DNA of 64,000 bases, taken from assembly GCF_021155765.1 (NCBI RefSeq), contig NC_060118.1, forward strand, positions 2,356,001 through 2,420,000, read 5' to 3'. Below are positions 56,601-64,000 of this stretch, in pieces. The stretch is from Diprion similis. Its lineage: Eukaryota > Arthropoda > Insecta > Hymenoptera > Diprionidae. How positions within the stretch are numbered: position 1 is the stretch's first letter; each line of letters opens with the position of its first letter. The notes beneath the pieces were generated by a model. The model ran no database searches. It was not told where the DNA came from and saw only the letters and a list, made by a program, of their open reading frames with translations. Position numbers and translations under genes: made by a program.

Positions 56601-59600
56601 TACAATTGGTGTAACATTGTCAAAAAAAATCAAAAACTGATATGTCAAAAGTGCCCTTTCACCAAATGATTCGCAGACATCGTTTTGTTCCAAAGCAGGT
56701 GCTATGTGCATACTTTTGCATGTATTTTGATCACCTGCTGCCTTGAGAATTTTGTTGTGGCCATAGCTCAATCGTTAATATGGGAAAAATGAATCAAACT
56801 TTTTTCTTTCGTTGATTTCTCAATCGCTTCATTAGAATTCTCATTTTTTGTAGCTCTAAGCTCAATTACAATAATAATATAATATCGCTACATTCATTTG
56901 TACCAGCGACTACATTTTGGTTTATAAACAGTTTTTCGAGAATCTCGGCTGTCCTTATTTTTTAACAATATCGTGGGTTTGAAAGATAATAAATTATTGT
57001 TGCGACGTAAGCACAAGAATCTACAGTACGATTACCATTGGCACAGTCACAGAAGTAGCGCAACATGCTAGACTACCCTATTGCATGCGGTTCGTACTCG
57101 ATGAAGCATTTATAAGTCTTACTATTTATATGACGCGATTGAACGCGAACTTCAACGATATTGTTACATACTTTAGAGTAACTGAGTTTGATCTTCTTTC
57201 AATCGTCTAACATTCCGACAAGATATGAAACAATTTGTTTCAGCTAGTATGAGTCAGTGAAAGGAATTTTCAAGTCTCTCTTTCTGTTAACTCGGAAAAA
57301 TCTGATACCTCTGCTGATGTGAGTTCCTTAAAAGTTAACTTACGCTGATAGCACCGTTTTGATTCAACTTCTGAGGCTAAAATATGTTTCTCAAGACGTC
57401 AATCCTAATTTTCATGTATATGTACCCTTAAAAAACAAGATCAAACTAAGTTACTCTAAAACATGTAATAATATTGTTGAAGTTCACATGTGGTCCCGTC
57501 ATATAAATAGTAAGACTTATAAAAGCTTCTTTGAGTACGAACCGCATGTAATCAGGTACTCTAGCATATTGCGCTACTGCTGTGACTGCGCCAATGGTAA
57601 TCGAACTGTAGGTTCTTGTGCTCACATCGCAACAATAATTTATTTTCTTTCAAACCCACTATATTGCTAAAAAATAATAAGGCCAGCAGAGGTTCTCTCA
57701 AAACTGTTCATAAACGACAATGCAGTCATTAGTATAAATGAATGTAGTGAGAAAGAATAAAAAGTATACATTAGCACTTTCTACTGATTATTATGTGAGT
57801 AATATGTTATATTATTATTGTAATGGAGCTTAGAGCTACAATGAATGAGAATGCTAATAAAACGATTGAAAAATCAACGGAAGAAAAAAGTTTGATTCAT
57901 TTTTCCCATAGTAACGATTGAGCTATGGCCACAACAAGATTCTCAAGAGAGCAGGTGATCAAAATACATGCAAAAATATGTACATATCACCTGCTTTGGA
58001 ACAAAACGATGTCTGCGAATCACTTGTTGAAAGGGCACTTTTGACATATCAGTTGTTGATTTTTTTGACCATGTTGCACCAATTGTCAAATTCTGAAAAA
58101 ATTACGAAAAATCACATGGATGCAGATGTTTATACTGTGATAAAAACAAGGTGGCACCTTTTCAAAATCCACCGGAAACCAGCGATCTGAGTGTTGAAAT
58201 AGTTTTGGAAGATCCAGGCTGCTACCGGAAAATCTGAAAAAAAATCCTTGATATGTGTACAAACGTTTGCTAGATTTGTGATTTTTTGCAAAATTTTTCG
58301 ATCTGAATAGCGGAGTTATTGCGAAAAAACTGAAAATCACGTTTTGTGCGATAACTTCGAGTAAAACGGAGTCAAAAGGCTAAAATTTAGCATGGATTAG
58401 ACATTTACCAGCAGAAAACAGTTACTCATCAACAGAATCCGTTTGGTGAACTTTTGGCATGCTTATTCGGCTATGCCCTTTATGATAAGCTCCATTACTA
58501 TTCATGTTAGAAAATTACCATTATCATTTATGTTGGTTACAAAAGAAGCATTGTTATTTATCAAGCAAAAGACTTATTATTCTTTATCTTGCAGAAGGAA
58601 TTAATCAATTAGAAATACTCAGATTAGTATTCATATGAAGTAATTAATTTTCAAATGATTGGGGTTTTGGGAATTTTCGACATTGGACTCATATACGTAT
58701 GATTCTAAGCATTCCAAATAATCAGACGATATTTAAAAAAAAATATTGGGGTTTTGCAATTCCTTCAGTGGGCGCTGCGATCGTCTTGGTGTAAAGGCGC
58801 CTGATACCGTCATTCGGCCCTTTACAGGTGTACAGTTATATGTATAAATGATTTATTATAACAATAAGAAATGTAAAGGTCCTGTTTATGAGAAGTGGAT
58901 CTCAGTTATTATGAATGTCGGAATTGATATTTGGAAAATGATTGAAGATTTGGTTTGTATAAATTTGGGATTTGAAGTTTGAATAGTACGTGACTGGTTG
59001 CAAAACGGATTCACAATGATTCGAAGATAGAAAATATAAATGCAGGAAAGCTGAGAGAATTCAGAAAAAAAGAATAACAGTAGCTGAAATAGAGTACTAG
59101 TGAATGGCGTGAGCTCTCAAAGCCTAGCTTCAGGCTGGACAGAAATAGGAAGACAGGAAAAAGAATATAAGATCACCACAAAGAATGCGAAAGATTTAGT
59201 TGGTTTCAAGTAATAGGTGATCGGAACAGATAGAAAAGGCCTCTGGTTGACAGAACCTTAGAGCATATACACATGGAGGACCTATCGACACTGAAAACGT
59301 GTGCGTGAGTAGGCGAGTGAAAGAGATGCAGTGAGACTACTTGCTTTCTCTTACTATGGCAAGAGCATACTTATCATAATAGAGTTCCAGCACTAAGTGG
59401 ATCTAATCCGTATAATGTACAGGATTATAGTGTTTTTGGAGTTGTTTAACCCACTGTTTGCTTAAACTTTCGAGGCTTGGTGAATTAACAGAAATAAAAA
59501 ATTTCATAAAACAATGAATGATACAAAGGCAGTATCAATTATTTTGTGTATCGATTATTCAGAGAGTAACAACATGATTTCAATAACAAAAAAAAATTTG

Positions 59601-61699
59601 AATTCTCAATCCCGATCAAAGCTTAGGGAAATTTTATAAATACCTAAGGATACAAACAAGTGTTAACTAAAGAAATGGATACACAAAGATTTACCGGGCA
59701 CGAAGGCCCTATGCTACTGCCTGAGTGACTCGAGTGTTGGTGAGAGTAAGTGTGCCTTCTAAATTCAAAGCCTGGTAGATACCAAAGGGATGTAGTCTTA
59801 TTATTTCTCTCCCTATACCGCGTTTCAGTTACACTTAAAAGTATACTATGATTCTTTTATGCGTATATGCTCTAAGAATATAACAGAAAATTTATCATAA
59901 TTTTAGAATTATTATTTCACTTAATTCTTGAAATCTGGAAAGTGATGAAAATGATAAATACAAATAACTCAAAACAAGTCGAGACATGTGTTTCACCTCT
60001 TGAGTCATAGGTTAGTAAAAAAAAAAAACCATTACCAACTAACTTTACTGAAGTTTAAGCAAAAAAAATTCTTCAAATCATGACCTTCCCGTTTTATTGT
60101 TTTGTGAAAAAAATACCCATAAATATTAGTTTTTTTGTAACGAATCTTAGGATAAGCATCATTATGGGCTGGTGATCCATTACACCTATTTCCATTATTT
60201 ATTCAAATACGAATTTTGACGAATATCAGCTCTCAAAAATGTTAATTGCTCGTCAGGTAACAAATTCAACTCTCGAAACTTACAGTCGTTTGAGCGATGT
60301 TTTATAAAAGAAGTGTCATGTTCAATCATTTTTCAATAAATATTTTCAATATATTTGTCACTTGGCCAGAAATGAATTTTATTTAAAACTCAAATCAGTA
60401 ATAAAAATATAATCAGTCATTCGCCCATAATGATGAATGACTCAATCAAACTCGATATTTTCCTATTTTCTTTTTTTTTCACCATTGGGGCAGCACTAAC
60501 CATTCATCAGTACTAACAAATATGTTACTGCTATTATAGTTTCACTCCGACAACGAGGAGCTTACGTACAGGAATACAAATTATTTATAGCATTTAGCTC
60601 AACCAAAATGAATAAGCATGGCATCTTCAAAGTGAGCTGATGTCGGAATTTACCACCTCTGGATGTGAAAAAATATTTTAAGTAGAAGTATTTGAGATGT
60701 TACTGTAGTCCGTATTTACTGACCATGTCAAGTGTCACTTATTTGAACTATCATAAAAATCTACACATCACTTATGTAAAAATGCTGCAGGTAAAACAAT
60801 TCTATATGCAATACCAAATAAGTATACTCAAATAAAAGTTTTGTTTTATGCAATAACTATTTTTATATATAGGATAGTTTTATTCTGCAATTAAATTATC
60901 TTTTATTTTAGTAACACATTTCCCAGTCTGATTAGTGAATAAAACGCAAAAGTTTCTGGATGCTTTTGTTTGGAATTGCATGTAGAATTGTGCTGACTGC
61001 AGCATGTTTATGTCAGTGCTGCGTGTGCTTCGATAATAGTAAAAAACAAAACAATTTGTGTCCCAAAGTGTTATTTTATTCTGTCGGTAAAGACTGATGA
61101 CTATAGCATTCTCTCAATATCCCACCACAGTTGAAAAATTATGATTTTACTGTCCCATAGGTGATGAAAATTATGCTTTTATTGTGGCCGATATTTACAT
61201 CTCAGTACATAGAGGGATCGAACCTAATACGTATTGTCATTTCTTCTTACAGAGGGAACAAATGCTTGAAGCCCAAGATATGTTTCGAACAGCAAATAAG
61301 GTTACCCGACCTGAGAAAGCTGTTATCCTTGGTTTCATGGCCGGTTCTAGAGGTAAACTTGAATGAAATGTTGTAATGACTAATCTTAATGAACTACAAC
61401 CTGTCGTTAGAAATTTTTATTGTCTAATAATTTTTTCGGCTAATCTTTAATCTTTCGTTCTTCTAGATAATCCTTGCCCAAAGCTAGGTAACATAGTTAC
61501 AGTTATGCTATCGGAAAATATAGAGGAGGTTACTCAAGCTGATGGGAGCACCGTTTCCATGCTTGTTGAAACGCATTTTCAAATGAATTATACAAATGGC
61601 GAATGGAAACGAATAAAAAAGAATCGACGCATTGTCACTGAAGAACCAGCTGCACCAGGAGCTCTTGGACCAAGCGCAACTGCGACTGCTTCTAACTAG
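48560..61699 (+). CDS. Nelf-A: Negative elongation factor A (NELF-A), six exons, intact
   Basis: Exons 48560-48769, 52465-52897, 53737-54147, 55051-55247, 61253-61352 and 61467-61699 join with phases 0, 1, 1, 0, 1 to give 527 residues, close to the vertebrate length. All junctions are GT/AG and no stop interrupts. The N-terminal helical domain (DSDTSLWLHNKLGTS..., VASLDNELWVSML, SVVGQQP, HFTLKRKPKSA) is the conserved NELF-C-binding part. A Pro/Thr/Ala-rich middle follows, and the C-terminus carries REQMLEAQDMFRTANKVTRP and NPCPKLGN...HFQMNYTNGEWKRIKK. NELF-A is part of the four-subunit NELF complex that, with DSIF, holds RNA polymerase II paused near promoters. Confidence 0.95.
48770..52464 (+). 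other. NELF-A intron 1
   Basis: A 3.7-kb AT-rich intron. No recognisable gene or element. The word gccagacac/gccagacaa recurs at about 50756, 50787 and 50926 with nearby ccaaccc, a weak hint of degenerate repeats. Other open frames are short and featureless. Confidence 0.5.
52465..52897 (+). CDS. Nelf-A: NELF-A exon 2
   Basis: Acceptor ttcgaacacag, opening WRIELEEIIEVASLD. Carries most of the conserved N-terminal domain and ends MPRKMTDT at donor ACGA|GTGAGA in phase 1. Confidence 0.95.
53588..53656. repeat. (TA)n microsatellite in NELF-A intron 2
   Basis: About 65 bases of nearly pure TA repeats, 80 bp before the exon 3 acceptor. Likely length-polymorphic. Confidence 0.95.
53737..54147 (+). 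CDS. Nelf-A: NELF-A exon 3
   Basis: Acceptor gctctttttag. Encodes PLKGIPSRVPTSGFRSPS, a basic/acidic stretch (AKKRKRMLELEEQHKKAAEAQ) and an Ala/Pro/Thr-rich region. Donor ACGC|GTAAGT, phase 1. Confidence 0.93.
55051..55247 (+). CDS. Nelf-A: NELF-A exon 4
   Basis: Acceptor tttcttctttcag. Encodes a Pro/Thr/Ser-rich segment and IQIVRPTQTITQIRIQ. Ends GLSLT at donor CACG|GTAACA, phase 0. Confidence 0.9.
56201..58481. mobile_element. Palindromic foldback element with SWIM zinc-finger remnants in NELF-A intron 4
   Basis: Left arm 56201-57205 and right arm 57428-58481 are ~1-kb inverted copies. The tips are aaagggcatagccgaataag and its complement. Inner blocks include cctgctttggaacaaaacgatg, ttcaatcgttttattag-like sequence and the finger region. 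The right arm and the ~220-bp loop encode a SWIM-type finger (CCDCANGNRTVGSCAHIA, about 57568-57630); the left arm carries the same coding sequence on the minus strand. It looks like two 3' ends of a SWIM-bearing transposon fused head to head. Confidence 0.7.
57359..57670 (+). pseudogene. SWIM zinc-finger fragment of a transposon protein
   Basis: A 103-codon open frame beginning IQLLRLKYVSQDVNP. It ends in a CxCx(n)CxH finger (YCCDCANGNRTVGSCAHIATI), typical of SWIM domains at the C-termini of MULE and related transposon proteins. No ATG-led full protein and no transposase core are present, so this is a remnant exon. Confidence 0.65.
58482..61252 (+). other. Remainder of NELF-A intron 4
   Basis: AT-rich with no recognisable gene, and only short featureless open frames. 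Isolated homopolymer A tracts and a few small inverted repeats are present. Confidence 0.45.
61253..61352 (+). CDS. Nelf-A: NELF-A exon 5
   Basis: Acceptor atttcttcttacag after a 6-kb intron. Encodes REQMLEAQDMFRTANKVTRP and the following GFMAGSR. Donor AGAG|GTAAAC, phase 1. Confidence 0.95.
61467..61699 (+). CDS. Nelf-A: NELF-A exon 6 and stop
   Basis: Acceptor ttcgttcttctag. Encodes DNPCPKLGNIVTV through HFQMNYTNGEWKRIKK and a short Ala/Pro-rich tail to TAG at 61697. An AAATAATATAATT stretch near 61785 may serve polyadenylation. Confidence 0.95.
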
Positions 61700-63639
61700 G
61701 TTTTAGTCAGTCATAGTCGCACTTTAATATTCAATAGTTCGTTTTTTACCGCTTTGAAACACTGTTATATTATATTTTTTAAAGAAATAATATAATTCTG
61801 CATTTAAAATAACAATGGGATTGAAGTTACTTAACTTTTTGATTTGCATCTGCAAAGATGGATGTTATTTTGTTTTGTGTACTAATCAAAGAGAGTCAAT
61901 GAAGATCAAATCAATGACTGCAGTCACAGAATATGATATTGACATTAATATCATTGAAATATAATACAGCCCAGAGAATGATAGCTCATAGGTGGAACGT
62001 GTTTATTTCTATTAGCCACTAAAAATGCGCTGCACCGTCGAAGCAAAAATGTTATTCACCGCGATATCCCTTGAACGACTTGTGATGTTCTAACGGGCAC
62101 TTCCGGACAATTCAGGAGTTGGACTCTAAATTATGTCGCACTAATGTACTCGGACGTACAATAAGTAGTTTTTGGTTGTCAATATCAATTAAGTACTAAA
62201 ATATACTGGACAGACGTAAAACAATCGCATTATGAAGTTATAGTTGGAATATTATGTGGAATTCACAAGAGGGAATTTGATGGATATAATAACTCTTTGT
62301 CTACATACGCATACACAACCTTTCAGTATGTTGAAAGGTTTTTTTTTTCAAAACCAACTTTGAATACTACTTGTGTACTTCTTCGTGTAACGGAACGTAT
62401 TTGTTGTCGTGTAAGCAAGTACATACATACTGTCAAAGTGTTTGAGGAAACGTAAAATTTTTATTCCATCTCTTTCATAATCCATGCAATCAGGGGTTCA
62501 TGCAATAGCGCTGAGCGGTACGATCAAATTCAAGCAGGTTTTTAGACTGTAACATTTTTTTTTTTGCTAATCTGATTGCACAGTTAAAGTTTAATCAATT
62601 TACTCAAAGTTTAATCAATTTACTACAAAAGTATGTCCATTTGTTTTTTTGAAAAGTTCATAGTTGCTGCGATATTAAAAGCCGAATAATGTCTCTGGTC
62701 AGATTGACCTCGTATGCAGTCAACGGGTCGTGGCAGAAGTGTGTAGAAGAAGGGATAATTTATGGGATGTGACTAACCTTGCCTTCAACTAGATGAAGGA
62801 ATAGCAGTCAGTGGCAGATGATTTTCGTGGAGTGGCGAGGAATCGAAGACAATTTGCATTCTAAGGAATGGTTCATTAATTTATGATTAAAATGTGAAAA
62901 TGTGAATAGTTCGTTTGGATGATTGAGACTTTGAATCCAATGCTTTTGGTTTCTTCAAGGATAGGAAAAATGATATCAATTGATTTACTCATGAATTTTA
63001 ATATTATGTAAGATGCTTGTTTGGAATTGTACTTCGTGGAGTATACCTCACAGTCACAGAAGCCACTATGATGGCACCCATCTTTTCTTTTTTTTTCAGA
63101 TTCCAGGCAAAATCCTGAATTTTTTCGCATCTTCAGGTAAAAATAATACTTGAACGTTGGAATGGTTAAAATTTTTTGTGAATTCATGACTGTTTACAGT
63201 TGTTATGAACGAGCATATGGAAGAAAGGTATTTTCGTGAATGTAATTCGCGGAGAAATTTAATAATAAACGTATACTAAAAACGTTTGAAATTTGTTGAT
63301 TGACATACAGAGATCTCGGAATGGCTGTTAAGAATTACGAAATTCAATTCATAGCGGTAGTATTCAGTCTCCTTGAAAGTGCATATAGATAGTTTTGGAG
63401 GTTGCACCTATTCTTGGCCAAAATTTGTACTGTCTCAATGTAAATATTAGTATAAATCTCCTTCAAGAACGCTATCTAAAACAATGTTAATAGTTCATCC
63501 CATTTTCACCGATTTTGGGAGTTGCTTTTGGTTTTCGTGAGTTTTTAACATCGGATTCACATACAGCGTCGAAAAGAGTCTACTGAGAACAAATAGCAAA
63601 AAAAAAGAACAAGGCCGGTTCTGCGTAGAAATATCTACT
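61700..63639. other. Downstream flank of NELF-A
   Basis: No coding signal. A small hairpin is seen at 62321-62342 (aacctttcagtatgttgaaaggtt). aagtttaatcaatttact is duplicated at about 62587-62622. Confidence 0.45.
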
Positions 63640-64000
63640 TTACCGGCCAAGCTCCCTCCTGGTACCCCAGACGCAAACCCTTGAAGGTTACCCCCCCACC
63701 CCTCGTAAGGTAAGATGTGCTCTGTCTATCGCTCGTCGGTAAAGAAATCCGCCAAATTACACCCCCGTAAGGTAAGATGTGCTCTGTCGATCGATAGTCG
63801 CAGAGAAATCCGCCGAATTAGCACGATCATCGGTAAAAAATACCTCAAATTCGTTGGATCGTCGGTAAAGAATGCCGCAAATTGCCGTAGTTTTAGCCCT
63901 CGAGCGTTCTTCGTCGGTAAGAAGTGCTCTGTCAGTTACCATAGGTCTTACCTTTGACAGGTAAATCGCGCTCTAAGTTACCATGCTCATCGAGCGGGAT
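63640..64000. repeat. Unidentified repeat at the window edge
   Basis: GC-richer than its surroundings. It carries two copies of gtaaggtaagatgtgctctgtc (about 63706 and 63768) and several copies of tcgtcggtaaagaa. This is likely the end of a mobile or satellite element that continues past the window. Confidence 0.45.

Overview
The window is AT-rich animal nuclear DNA, most likely from an insect. The one clear host gene is a spliced NELF-A. A parasitoid or other hymenopteran would fit the element mix, but the sequence does not fix the order. No rRNA, tRNA or CRISPR array was seen. Most of the first 47 kb is mobile DNA, much of it nested.

Layout. (1) 1-15913: a long-terminal-repeat Mutator-like (MULE, Foldback/Phantom-type) transposon. 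Its ~0.75-kb inverted termini are built from 165-bp tandem repeats. Its spliced, broken gene encodes a DDE transposase, then a zinc finger, then a domain with the Cys box, zinc fingers and His box of ubiquitin-specific proteases. A Tigger/pogo element (8573-11290) sits inside one exon and several MITEs sit in the introns. (2) 17028-20865: minus-strand exons of a coiled-coil host gene whose 3' part is not found before the MULE. (3) 21061-22408: a short-TIR element. (4) 22868-26840: a ~4-kb head-to-head inverted array of a ~146-bp repeat. (5) 26848-42647: a Polinton/Maverick (virus-like transposon) with TIRs, protein-primed DNA polymerase B, integrase, packaging ATPase, PLA2-like protein, adenain-like protease, minor and major capsid proteins and accessory genes. 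Most core genes carry one or a few stops or frameshifts, and one is split by a probable solo LTR. (6) 42648-47069: a P-element with a spliced THAP-type transposase, also broken, abutting the Polinton's right terminus. (7) 48560-61699: intact six-exon NELF-A on the plus strand. Intron 4 carries a 2.3-kb palindrome with SWIM zinc-finger coding remnants. (8) 63640-64000: an unidentified repeat running off the window.

How the parts relate. In the Polinton the late genes (PLA2-like, protease, minor capsid, small ORF, major capsid, 167-codon ORF) run on the plus strand. ATPase, a conserved protein and integrase run on the minus strand. Several neighbours share stop/start overlaps (TAATG, ATGA), which is unusual in a eukaryote. 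The MULE, Tigger, Polinton and P-element all have damaged genes, so none looks autonomous as it stands. NELF-A reads through all six exons with matched splice phases and is predicted to work in promoter-proximal pausing of RNA polymerase II.
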